64,000 nt of DNA from Myxococcales bacterium (lineage in GTDB: Bacteria; Myxococcota_A; Polyangia; Palsa-1104; JAEUJZ01), in NCBI GenBank assembly GCA_016794465.1, contig JAEUKA010000115.1, positions 1-64,000 on the forward strand, read 5' to 3'. How positions within the stretch are numbered: position 1 is the first letter of the stretch; every line of letters begins with the position of its first letter. Made by a program: the position numbers and the translations under genes. Below are positions 8,349-16,591 of the stretch, in pieces. The notes under the pieces were generated by a model. It ran no database searches. It was given only the letters and a program-made list of their open reading frames with translations, and was not told where the DNA came from.

Positions 8349-9551
8349 TTAGTGCTCCCGAAAGACGCCCATTGGGTCTTCTGCCTTCGGCTCGCTTGCA
8401 CTGGGCTTGCTGGGTCCAATCGATGATCGGCGCTTGCGCTTGCCGGTGTCGCGGGTAGGTTCAGTGACGGTCTTCTCGCCACTCTTCGCAGGTTGTGTGT
8501 GCTGAACTTTGGACTCTTCGGGCTGTGTCTCTGTCACCGGCTTTGTCTGTTCTGCCACTGCCGGAGGTGTGATCGGTACAGCCACAGCTGGGATCGGTGC
8601 AGAGCTTGCCGCACTAGGAATGCTGCGCTGCGGCGAGTTCGGACGCAGCAGAGTGAGTGCCAGCACCGTCATCAACAGCAGTCCCGCTGTCCCCATCGCC
8701 ACGATCGGCCAAAATAAGCGACGCGGTGGCGGCGTAGGAAGTGACACGGACAGAGCCGACAGAGAAGTACTCCGCGCCGCTTCGGGGGGACTGGCGCCAA
8801 GGCTCACGGGGGACTGTCTCTCCAACGCAAGCTTCGGACTCTGCGCGGTCGCCACATTCCCTTTTGTCACCGCCAGCTTGGTCGCCGACTGTAGCTCGGC
8901 ACCAAGGGTTTCTGACATTCCGTCTCCGCCCGAATCGCCGATGGTAACTGGCTCTCCACCATGGAGCGTAAGCGGACCGCGACCGTCCACCTCCGCACGA
9001 AGTGGATCGAGCACTGCCACCACATCTTCCATCCGGGGACGCGTCGCCGGTTCTTTGGCCAACATCACGGCCAGCAGTCCTTCTAAGCGCGGTGGTACCT
9101 CATGCGCCAGCTCTGACAAAAGCGGGGCTTGTCGGTTTATATGTTGATACATAAGTTCCGATGGAGTGCTGGCGTGAAAGGGGGGACGACCGATCAATAA
9201 CTCAAAAAATAGCGCGCCAAGTGCATATACATCTGACTTGATCCCTAGGCGCTGCCCGCCCTGCCACTGCTCTGGCGGCATATAGAGCGGAGTCCCCAAG
9301 ATGCTGCCATCGGTGGTGCGTCGCACTTCATCACCAAGGAGCTTCGCCAAGCCGAAGTCGAGCAACTTGACTCGCTGTCCCCCAAAAATCAGCGGATCAG
9401 AGACGAGAAATAAGTTATCCGGCTGAAAGTATTTTTTGATTTTCCGTCGATAGATTGTCAGATTCGGCTGCTCTCGGAAGTGTGTGGGAAGCAGTGATGT
9501 CTGGTGGCTGACAAGCTCCCCCGCACAGCACCGGACAGACTCCCGAAGCAC
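8349..9551 (-). pseudogene. C-terminal half of a Hanks-type Ser/Thr kinase with membrane anchor
   Basis: The frame resumes a kinase in mid catalytic loop at QPDNLFLV (near residue 44), then shows DFG at 65-67, the activation segment with GTPLYMPPEQW, and KSDVYALGALFFELL. A Pro/Ser-rich juxtamembrane stretch, a membrane helix (LFWPIVAMGTAGLLLMT) and a low-complexity extracytoplasmic tail follow. The glycine loop, ATP-binding lysine and HRD are missing. The roughly 42 residues before QPDN resemble no kinase and are encoded by AT-rich, apparently foreign sequence. The missing N-lobe lies at 5079-5597, downstream on the same strand. Non-functional as a kinase unless the halves associate, which is unlikely because HRD and the Lys sit on the other fragment. 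Confidence 0.87.
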
Positions 9552-9800
9552 AGTGTTTCTTCAAAATTTCGGCCCGTATGATTTATATATTATCAAATCA
9601 TATTCGATATTTAGTTAAACAATTTATGCGTTTTGTTTGTGTATTTATAGCGATTTTTTGTCCACTTCTTCCCAGATGACACCTCCTGCGGTTCTAGCAT
9701 TTCTGTGTGTTCGGTAGCTACTTACCGCACCATATCGAGCGGCCATCCAGTGCATATGCGCTGGTGTTTGAGCCTGCCGCAAGAACCAAAGGGGGAAATC
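9552..9800. other. AT-rich intergenic region upstream of the LysR gene
   Basis: About 250 bp lie between the broken kinase and the LysR start. Bases about 9565-9660 are strikingly AT-rich (long runs of T and A, near 30 percent GC) in an otherwise GC-rich window. The stretch adjoins the kinase breakpoint and may be residual foreign DNA or the LysR promoter. No confident -35/-10 pair, inverted terminal repeat or gene fragment could be named. Confidence 0.6.
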
Positions 9801-10736
9801 ATGTCAACCAATGGAAGTGCTTGGCTAAACTATCATCATCTATACTATTTTTGGCGAGTGGCCCACGAAGGGAGTCTGTCGCGAGCCGCCTCGCAGCTAC
9901 GGCTCTCTCACTCGACTCTCAGCACGCAGATCCGCGCGCTAGAAGAACACCTGCATGGTGAGCTGTTTGTGCGAAGTGGCCGCTCTCTGACACTGACGGC
10001 ACTGGGCAATGACATCCTGCACTATGCCAACGAGATTTTTCGCTTGGGAATTGAGCTGTCAGAGTCTGTGGATGGCAAGAGTGAGTCGACGAGAGCTCCA
10101 CTTCATCTAGGAGTGGTCAACACGATTCCTCGGAGTCTTGTCTATCGACTGCTCGAACCGGCGCTGCGACTCCCAGAACCGGGGACTGTGCATCTGCATC
10201 AAGGGAATCTGGAACAGCTCCTGTCGCGGATGTCTGCGGGGGGACTCCATCTGATTTTGGCCGAAGAGAAGCCTCCGCAGGGCCTGGCTCTGCATGTCTA
10301 CTGTCGTCCGCTGATCGAGACAGGAGTCTGTCTGTATGGGACTCCACACTTGGTACGAAAGTACCAAGAGGGATTCCCGCAGTCACTCGCCAACGCGCCG
10401 ATGCTGCTACCAAGTCGGGAATCCGGTCTGCGCACGCGGCTAGAGGAGTGGCTGGCCAGCCAGCAGCTGTCTGTCCGAGTGGTCGGAGAGTTTGATGACA
10501 TCGAGAGTATGCGCGTATTCGGAGCACAAGGACATGCACTGTTCCCAGCCCATGCGACCCTGCAAACAGAGGCCGATGTCAGCGCAGGACTGGAGTCGCT
10601 CGGTCCGCTTGCGAACCTGACAGAGAACATCTACGCGCTGTCACCGGAGCGCCGCTCGCATCGCGCCGATGTCAAACGAATCTTGGAAACGACCCATGTG
10701 CGGACGCTCACGCTGCCGCTGCGGACTGGGTCATGA
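9801..10736 (+). CDS. LysR-family transcriptional regulator, NhaR-like
   Basis: The 311-residue protein has an N-terminal winged helix-turn-helix: LNYHHLYYFWRVAHEGS, then RAASQLRLSHSTLSTQI and ALEEHLHGELFVRSGR. This is the LysR pattern and specifically resembles NhaR, the sodium/proton-antiporter activator, with its YHHLYYFW start. The effector-binding domain follows from about residue 95. I chose the ATG at 9801 because GGGGGAAATC precedes it; the frame opens earlier at 9705, but those residues do not look like protein. The target is unknown, since no antiporter gene lies nearby. The AT-rich region upstream may hold its own operator. The gene converges on the propeller remnant 20 bp downstream. 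Confidence 0.88.
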   Translation: MSTNGSAWLNYHHLYYFWRVAHEGSLSRAASQLRLSHSTLSTQIRALEEHLHGELFVRSGRSLTLTALGNDILHYANEIFRLGIELSESVDGKSESTRAPLHLGVVNTIPRSLVYRLLEPALRLPEPGTVHLHQGNLEQLLSRMSAGGLHLILAEEKPPQGLALHVYCRPLIETGVCLYGTPHLVRKYQEGFPQSLANAPMLLPSRESGLRTRLEEWLASQQLSVRVVGEFDDIESMRVFGAQGHALFPAHATLQTEADVSAGLESLGPLANLTENIYALSPERRSHRADVKRILETTHVRTLTLPLRTGS

Positions 10737-10756
10737 GGAGGAGCGGACACGCCGAT

Positions 10757-11365
10757 TCACAGCTGCGGATTTTGCGGGATATATCGAAGGATGGTGGCAG
10801 CCTGACCAGCGATGATCACCTCGCCAACGCCAGTGGCCCACAGCGCGGTCAGTCCGGCGACGCTGCCGCTGTCCACCTTGGTCCAGTTTGTGCCATCGTA
10901 GCGCAGCAGTGCGCCCTGATCCCCGGCACAGAAGACATCTTTGGCATTGCGTCCGGTGATGGCACGAAGGCTCTGGGTGGTCAGGCTGCTGCCCTGCACG
11001 TGAAGCGACCAGCTGCTGCCGTCGTAATGGAAAATGCGTCCGCCATCACCAACTGCCCAGACATCCGATGCAGAGCTTCCCCACAAGCCGAAGAGATCGA
11101 TAGTACTCCCAACGGATACAGCAGCTGCCGCGATTCCGTTCCAGCGCAGCATCATACCGCCATCCCCAGCCAGCCAGGCGCTGGCAGGAGCCGATCCCCA
11201 GACCGCGCGCAGAGTCCGACCTGCCGCCGCTGGCAAAGCGGCGCTCGCAAAGCTGCTGCCATTCCAGCGCGACAGGACTCCGCCACTACCAACTGCCAGA
11301 ATCGCGCCCGCCTGCGCCCACACTGCATACAAGTCCGCAGCAGTCCCACTCAACATCAACGCCAC
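10757..11365 (-). pseudogene. 5'-truncated beta-propeller (DVWAVGDGG-repeat) gene remnant
   Basis: The frame encodes about four propeller blades with the motif SASDVWAVGDGGRIFHYDG and variants (KDVFCAGDQGALLRYDG). The same family is intact, with a lipoprotein signal, at 33351-35114. Here there is no signal peptide. The first usable start is a GTG at 11365, yet the in-frame codons just upstream still encode a blade motif (AILRWDGTQ) until a stop near 11430. The coding sequence therefore continues above any possible start, which indicates loss of the 5' end. The C-terminal blades end normally. Most likely a decayed copy of a surface lipoprotein; a short cytoplasmic protein remains possible. Confidence 0.7.
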
Positions 11366-11625
11366 CTGCGTACCATCCCAGCGAAGGATGGCGTCAAAGA
11401 GAAAGTGATACTCGACTGAACATCGCTTAATTCACCGACGGCATGTTGACCCTATCTGGCTCTGCGCTTTGTGAAGTGGTCAGTGTTCTGTGGGGGACGG
11501 TGGGATGAGGTGTTTAGCTTCGATGGGAATCACGGAATGTGCGCCGAAAGGCAAATCGTCCGCAGGCCCAATGCGGACGGATTGGGACTGCGGTATGGAT
11601 CTCACAATTCGATTTCGGAAGGAAT
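11366..11625. other. intergenic region with no recognised gene
   Basis: This 260-bp stretch separates the propeller remnant from the 3' end of the methyltransferase gene. Apart from the decayed in-frame propeller codons up to about 11430 and the hairpin at 11557-11579, nothing recognisable was seen. Confidence 0.6.
11557..11579 (-). terminator. possible transcription-ending hairpin after the methyltransferase gene
   Basis: CGTCCGC (11557-11563) and GCGGACG (11573-11579) form a perfect 7-bp stem with a 9-nt loop about 45 bp beyond the stop codon of the methyltransferase. It lacks a convincing U-tract, so intrinsic termination is uncertain. Confidence 0.35.
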
Positions 11626-13194
11626 TTAGCTCACAAGCAGAGCGGAATCGAGCAGAGTCTGAAGCGCTTTGGGAAGGTGCTGGGCGACGATCTTGCGCGC
11701 GAGCAACGCATTCCGAAGCTGACTCCCATCCGGCCCATTCACTACCAGTGTCCCATCCAAAACTGCCTGCTGCATGGCATCCAGGAGCGCCTCTTGAGTT
11801 CTGGTGCCATCTAGAAACGGAAGGAGTGTCTGCTCAAAGGGGGGTATCCTGACCGACTCGTGCCACTGATTGGGAGCGACTCCTGTACTTGCCACCGTGA
11901 TTCGTGCCAGCGGACTTGCCGATGGAAACTCACTGATGCTGCGAGCAATGGGAGGAAGCGCTGTATGCAGTCGACACAGACCGGTGTTGTGGCTGTACAG
12001 CGCCATCCCAGAGATGGTTTCCACATCCAGAATCTCCCCCAGGAGGGCCGAGGTCGCTGCCGCGAGATCAGGAATCGTCAGTGACGTGGGCTGATACTGG
12101 TGAAGGACCAAGAGCATCGCCTTGACGTGCGGATGTTCGATGACAGCAGAGCCGCGTATCGTCTGAAATGTCGCCGGACTCTGCTTGCGGAGCTTTTCTC
12201 CCTGTAGCTCTGACGGTGTACTTGGTCGTGAGGTACTCGACACCCAGAGTGATTTCACAAAGGCCGAGGTTTGTCCGGTAAGCAGCGCATTCTCCTTACG
12301 ACACAGCAGCGTGCTGCGCATCGCGGTGTTGCGAACAAAGTCAATGTACTGTTCCTGCTTGATGGGCTCGCTCGCAAGCTGCGCCAGGATCTGCTGGGTG
12401 CCTTCCGGAAGTCCTGCCAGTCCTCCTCGGGCCGCTGCTTCCCCGACGTACTGCAGTCCGTGTTCATCGGCCTGCTTCATAAACTGATGGAAGTAACAGG
12501 GCTGGTTGTCTGCTTCAAAATGTTCGTGAAAGACATAGCTGTCTGGGAGTCGCTCGATGAGCTGGGCCTCTTCCCGCAGCAGCCGTGCTGTGGTTCCTTC
12601 GGAATCGCTCTGACCCTTGATCAGAAACTGGAGGAGCGCGCGGGCTTCGCGGACCTGAGCAGTAGGGTCTGTGGCCTCTGCTCCGGCAACATGGTATCGC
12701 ATCATCTCCATGATCGGTTGGCGACGGTAAAATCCAGGATAGGTGTTGTAGCTAATGTAGGCGATTCCTTGTGCGGCAAGGTGGCGCTGACAGAGCTGTA
12801 GGACTCGCTGCTGAACCGGCACTGGAACCCAGGAGAACACGCCGTGACACAGGATGTAGTCGAACGGTTCGCTTCCGCCATCGAAGTCCATGAAGTCGAT
12901 GGCACGCAGCTCAATGTTGCGAAGTCCGAGCGTGCTGCAGAGTCTCTGTCCCTCTTCCACTTGGCGTGTCGACCGATCGATGCCAACAAACTGACTCTCG
13001 GGCCACATGGCGGCCATTGGCATCAGATTCCCACCGCTGGCACAGCCCAGCTCGAGGACTCTGCATTTCGCAACGGAAGCTGGACTCAGGCCACGCTGGA
13101 GCGCTGCCACGGCCAGGTTGTCCGGATGTGTCTCGGAGTAGCAGTGGCTTAGATAGGGAAACAGATCGTAGCTCTCTTTTGCGTTGGTCGACAA
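11626..13194 (-). CDS. class I SAM methyltransferase with C-terminal methyltransferase regulatory domain
   Basis: The 522-residue protein carries a Rossmann-type SAM-binding core: motif I VLELGCASGGNLMP near residues 45-58, the acidic end of strand 2 in FVGIDRS, and post-I and motif IV segments FDYILCHGVFSW. From about residue 220 it matches the layout of bacterial proteins with a predicted methyltransferase regulatory domain (PF10119-type), followed by a winged-helix-like tail. The start is TTG at 13194, chosen because GAGGAG lies 7 nt upstream; no in-frame ATG is better placed. The substrate is unknown. The gene ends the same minus-strand run as the DUF4280 protein, 33 bp downstream of that gene, so it might be cotranscribed with the T6SS spike tip. 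Confidence 0.85.
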   Translation of the reverse strand: MSTNAKESYDLFPYLSHCYSETHPDNLAVAALQRGLSPASVAKCRVLELGCASGGNLMPMAAMWPESQFVGIDRSTRQVEEGQRLCSTLGLRNIELRAIDFMDFDGGSEPFDYILCHGVFSWVPVPVQQRVLQLCQRHLAAQGIAYISYNTYPGFYRRQPIMEMMRYHVAGAEATDPTAQVREARALLQFLIKGQSDSEGTTARLLREEAQLIERLPDSYVFHEHFEADNQPCYFHQFMKQADEHGLQYVGEAAARGGLAGLPEGTQQILAQLASEPIKQEQYIDFVRNTAMRSTLLCRKENALLTGQTSAFVKSLWVSSTSRPSTPSELQGEKLRKQSPATFQTIRGSAVIEHPHVKAMLLVLHQYQPTSLTIPDLAAATSALLGEILDVETISGMALYSHNTGLCRLHTALPPIARSISEFPSASPLARITVASTGVAPNQWHESVRIPPFEQTLLPFLDGTRTQEALLDAMQQAVLDGTLVVNGPDGSQLRNALLARKIVAQHLPKALQTLLDSALLVS

Positions 13195-13227
13195 GGCTGC
13201 TCCTCATCACGGCTTTGTTAGGATTTC

Positions 13228-13617
13228 TCAAAGGAAAATTTCTCGTCGCTGGCCTGGATACATCACGCGGATCACACCACCATAACTACAGAGCAGTTGA
13301 CTCTGGCTATCCAGCGCGATCTGACCAGCGAGCAGAATCTTGGGACGGCGGAACGACCACGGAAGGAGTGTTGAAGGACTGCACGGCATCGGGGTCAGCA
13401 CTCCGGTCAAGGAGGTGGCAGCAGCGACGGCTGGATTCCCAAGCGAGCGACAGAGTCCGAACGGCCAGATGTTCACGAGCGGCCAGTGATCGCGGATGTT
13501 GGCTGCCATTCCGATGCCACTGAAGTTGCGCGGACGAATGACTACCAGCGTGGATGGAGTGAGTCCGCAGTCACAGACCAGGGACGCGCCGCCGCAGACT
13601 GCCATGCCCATGCTCAT
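13228..13617 (-). CDS. DUF4280 PAAR-like spike-tip protein of the T6SS
   Basis: The 129-residue protein has the DUF4280 layout: an N-terminal AVCGGASLVCDCG, then TPSTLVV, a VNIWPFGLC segment, NPAVAAAT, GVLTPMPC and a final GGVIRVMYPGQ. DUF4280 proteins are PAAR-like caps that sharpen VgrG spikes and often carry effectors; this one is only the tip domain. I chose the ATG at 13617, with GGAG upstream, because the family starts there. The frame is open to 13875 but would overlap the divergent operon start. It is transcribed away from the T6SS operon across a gap of about 100 bp that probably holds both promoters. Confidence 0.85.
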   Translation of the reverse strand: MSMGMAVCGGASLVCDCGLTPSTLVVIRPRNFSGIGMAANIRDHWPLVNIWPFGLCRSLGNPAVAAATSLTGVLTPMPCSPSTLLPWSFRRPKILLAGQIALDSQSQLLCSYGGVIRVMYPGQRREIFL

Positions 13618-13719
13618 GACGAATAACGCTCCATGTGAACACAATCCCCCACCCACAGCCCAGCCAATCGAGAGCAGCACAGCGAGAGCGAGCCGGATTC
13701 TTGTTGTATGCTCTAACCT

Positions 13720-15489
13720 ATGGCTCTGTTTGCAGATCTGCTGCGATCGTACAGTACACCTTCTGGTGTCCGCAGAGCTAGCAGAGAGCCGCAGTGGCCA
13801 TCCCCAGCCTGGGTCGCAGACAGCTGGCAGCGACCGCGTGAGTTTTTTGCAGCGCTTCACAGAGAAGCCGAGCACGCCCTTGGAGGACCGGCCAAGAGTC
13901 AGCTCGACCTTGGGATTGATTTTTATTCCGACTTGATGACGCGGTACTTACATCGTCCAGAGCGCAGCCTGGTCGAGCGCAGCCAAGCGATCAAATGGTA
14001 CGAACCGGAGATCGGCTGGCAGTCGCTGAGTCTTCTGCAGCTTGATGCGCAAGCGAGTGCCCTGGCCGCGATCCTCGTTGCGTCCGGAATGCAGGCGGGA
14101 GATCGGCTGGCGCTGGTTCTGCCGAGTGGTGGCCCTCTGCTTCTGGGACTGCTGGCGGCACTGAGCATCGGCTGTGTTGCCGTCCCGGTTCTGCCCCTCG
14201 GTAGCACGTATGTGCAGCGGGTGCTAAAAGGGAGTGCTGCGGATCGCGTGGTGACCTGCTCTCCGTATACCGCGCTGCGAGGTCTGCTGGATCACAAGCC
14301 ACTCGTGCTCTCGCCTGAGCTACTGGCCAAAGCAGGGAAGCGTCCGCAGCCAGCGACCTATGCACCGGAGTCGCCGGCCCTCCTGATTGCGTCACCGCTT
14401 CATGCTGCTGATTCGCTGACGATGGTATCTGCCGCGCAAGCCTACGCGACCGCGCTGCGAGACGGACTCCTCCTGTTGGGACTGAGGCCAGGAGATGTAC
14501 TCGCAGCGCCGAGCAACGCACAGTATGTTCCGTGTACGTACCTGGCGGCGCTGCTCTGTGGGGCTGGCGTTTTGGACCTCTCGGTCGAAGCCGTGCGAAG
14601 GAATGTCTCGCCCCTGCTGGCAGCGACGCCCCGCGCGGTGATCCTGCCGCAGTCTGTTCGCGATGCGCTGCTGGATGCGGGGTGCGGTCCGGTGTCCTGG
14701 GACAATTGGTTTCGCGATCCCCAAGAGGGTCTTGACCTCGCAAACTGGCAGCGTGCCGACGAGCAGCTACATCTGTCGGCAGTTCCGTCGGCCAACTTGC
14801 TGTGGGATGCCGCGAGCGGAGGGGCGGTCCTGGTTTCGATGCCACGACGCGGTCCCCCGCAGCCCTCTCTGTGGCCCGCGCCTGGCTGTCGGCACTTCCT
14901 CGCCGAGCTAGACGGAGAAGCTCCGACGATCACGGCTGTGGGGCGACTGCTGCTCCAGACTGCGGACGGAGCGCTGACCAACTCGCCGGGTGAAGCGCTG
15001 CTGCTGCGCACCGACAATGGCTACATGTATGGCGGCACCGCACTACCCAGACGAGCGGGCTGGTCCTATCCCAGCGAAGCCGTCGTCGCCGTGCTCCAGC
15101 GCGCATCGGAGCTGGCGTGGCTGGCTGGGGTGTCGGTGGTGGAGCTGGCTGGGGCGGGCGGTGCCGGACAAGCGCTGGTGGTCGTCGTGCTCTTCACAGG
15201 GAGCGAGCCGGTCGTACGTGTCCAGCGGGAGCAGTGCTTCGCAGTCATCGAGCGCGAGCTGGGACCGAGTGCACGACCGAATCAGGTGGAAGTATTTGCG
15301 CTCCATCCGAGAAGACGCGGCGGCAGTCCAGCCTCTCCGATCGATTCCGACTGGGTGCGCGGGCAATACATCGGCAGCGATCTGTTCCACAAGGCCCGCA
15401 GTCCGCTGTTCCGGGCGCTCACCAACGTCAGAACGGCCCTGCTCCGCCTCAAGGGAATGAAAGGAGGAGGCGCCCTTGAAGTTCATTGA
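13720..15489 (+). CDS. degenerate ANL (acyl-CoA synthetase-like) protein leading the T6SS operon
   Basis: The 589-residue protein resembles an AMP-forming acyl/aryl-CoA synthetase through its fold signature: an early GIDFYSDL segment, LVASGMQAGDRLALVLPSGG followed by a Gly/Leu-rich helix, and IGCVAVPVLPLG (typical A1/A2 core motifs). A second LGLRPGDVLAAPSN stretch with alternating helices follows. The P-loop-like A3 motif (S/T-G-T-T-G-x-P-K) and the catalytic C-terminal lysine motif are not recognisable, so adenylation is doubtful. It is the first gene of the operon, and the TTG start of the next gene lies inside its end, so it is translationally coupled to T6SS genes. It may be a structural or regulatory derivative. 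Confidence 0.6.
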   Translation: MALFADLLRSYSTPSGVRRASREPQWPSPAWVADSWQRPREFFAALHREAEHALGGPAKSQLDLGIDFYSDLMTRYLHRPERSLVERSQAIKWYEPEIGWQSLSLLQLDAQASALAAILVASGMQAGDRLALVLPSGGPLLLGLLAALSIGCVAVPVLPLGSTYVQRVLKGSAADRVVTCSPYTALRGLLDHKPLVLSPELLAKAGKRPQPATYAPESPALLIASPLHAADSLTMVSAAQAYATALRDGLLLLGLRPGDVLAAPSNAQYVPCTYLAALLCGAGVLDLSVEAVRRNVSPLLAATPRAVILPQSVRDALLDAGCGPVSWDNWFRDPQEGLDLANWQRADEQLHLSAVPSANLLWDAASGGAVLVSMPRRGPPQPSLWPAPGCRHFLAELDGEAPTITAVGRLLLQTADGALTNSPGEALLLRTDNGYMYGGTALPRRAGWSYPSEAVVAVLQRASELAWLAGVSVVELAGAGGAGQALVVVVLFTGSEPVVRVQREQCFAVIERELGPSARPNQVEVFALHPRRRGGSPASPIDSDWVRGQYIGSDLFHKARSPLFRALTNVRTALLRLKGMKGGGALEVH

Positions 15490-16591
15490 ACGACTGCTGG
15501 ATGAGCAGCCTGCGCTGCCACCCAAAACAGAGCTAGAGTCCGACGATCTGCGACTGGAGGAGGCCACCGCAGCGGCGGTACGTGGTGAGTACCTGCGGGC
15601 CGCCCAGACTGCGGAGGAAGTCTTCGCGAGCGGAGTCTACGACGCACGCTTGCTCGGCTATCTGCTGCTGGGGACGCTGGTCGAGCGCGGTCCGTCGTCG
15701 CTAGGTCTGGTGCTGCGTGCGACGACTGGCGCCGTGGCTCAGAAGCGGCTGGCGTTCACTCCCGAGCGCCGTCGGGAGGTTGTGCTTGATGGGGTGCTGC
15801 ACTGGTTTTTGACCCATGTGGTGCGCCAGCTGGAGCTGTCCGAGAAGCTGGGCGATGGTCTGAGGGAAGCTTGGGAGCAGGCCCTGGCAGTAGGTGATCT
15901 CGACGAGATATTTGCGACGGCAGAACGGCTCCTGCCGGTCCTTGCAGAGCTGACTCCGCGCGCCAAGTCGCCCCAGCCACTGCGCCGCTTGACCGAGCTG
16001 CTCCGGCAGATGCGTCCGCAGCGAGCCGGGCAGAGTGCCGGACAGAGTGCCGGTAGAACGGAACCATCAGCCGTCGCTAGCATCCCGAGTTCCGCGCTGC
16101 CGCCGAGCGATCCCGCAGCGCTCCTGACCGATCTGCCCCCTGCGGAGCTCGATCCAGAGCCCGTGGCTTCAGCTCCTCTGTCGTCTGACCACTCTGCCTC
16201 TGAGCACGTCTTTCGTCCGACCGAAGCCACGACCCGCGAGTCCGTGCTGCCGGGCTTTGCGACTGAAAGTACGCTCTACGCCTCGGAGTCTCTGCTGCGG
16301 CTCGCGACCAATATGCAGCGATTTGGCAAGCTGGTTGCGCAAGGGAGTCACCTTCACGCCGCCGTGGTCGGAGCCGAGCTGCAGCGCGAGCTGAAGCACT
16401 TCGATCCGAGCCTCTATCTTCCCAAGCTGGTGACTCCCTTTCTGCGCCAGCTGGCGGAGTCCTGCGACGATCTGGAGCCGTACCTTTCACAGTGCGATTC
16501 GCTGCGGTTCCAGACGCTGGCCAAGCTCTTCCGTGCCGATCCAGATGGATTCTCCAGCGCCGCAGACCCCAGCACGAGCGACAGAGAATGA
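15476..16591 (+). CDS. TssA-like or accessory T6SS protein
   Basis: The 371-residue soluble protein has a helical N-terminal part of about 180 residues. A disordered linker rich in Gln, Ser, Pro and Ala follows (GQSAGQSAGR, 185-255). The C-terminal helical domain (LYASESLLRLATNMQRFGKL through EPYLSQCDSLRFQTL) resembles the C-terminal repeats of TssA/ImpA-family assembly proteins. The start is TTG, preceded by AAAGGAGGAGG and overlapping the ANL-like gene by 14 nt. It overlaps TssG by 4 nt (ATGA). The position between operon head and TssG fits a baseplate or sheath chaperone role, but no decisive ImpA motif was seen, so TssA is a positional inference. Confidence 0.45.
   Translation: MKFIERLLDEQPALPPKTELESDDLRLEEATAAAVRGEYLRAAQTAEEVFASGVYDARLLGYLLLGTLVERGPSSLGLVLRATTGAVAQKRLAFTPERRREVVLDGVLHWFLTHVVRQLELSEKLGDGLREAWEQALAVGDLDEIFATAERLLPVLAELTPRAKSPQPLRRLTELLRQMRPQRAGQSAGQSAGRTEPSAVASIPSSALPPSDPAALLTDLPPAELDPEPVASAPLSSDHSASEHVFRPTEATTRESVLPGFATESTLYASESLLRLATNMQRFGKLVAQGSHLHAAVVGAELQRELKHFDPSLYLPKLVTPFLRQLAESCDDLEPYLSQCDSLRFQTLAKLFRADPDGFSSAADPSTSDRE

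Larger units (their letters stand above)
5122..9424. other. 4.3-kb segment bounded by a 10-bp direct repeat in the kinase catalytic loop
   Basis: The same 10 bases, TTATCCGGCT on the plus strand, occur at 5122-5131 and 9415-9424, exactly where the two kinase halves break. Between them lie, in minus-strand order, the kinase C-half, a TPR protein, an FG-GAP lipoprotein and the kinase N-half. This is the arrangement expected if a circle holding an intact kinase, TPR and FG-GAP operon had been opened at the repeat and inserted here. Two broken tandem copies of such an operon is the alternative. No transposase or integrase is visible. The repeat and the order are seen directly; the mechanism is inference. 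Confidence 0.55.
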
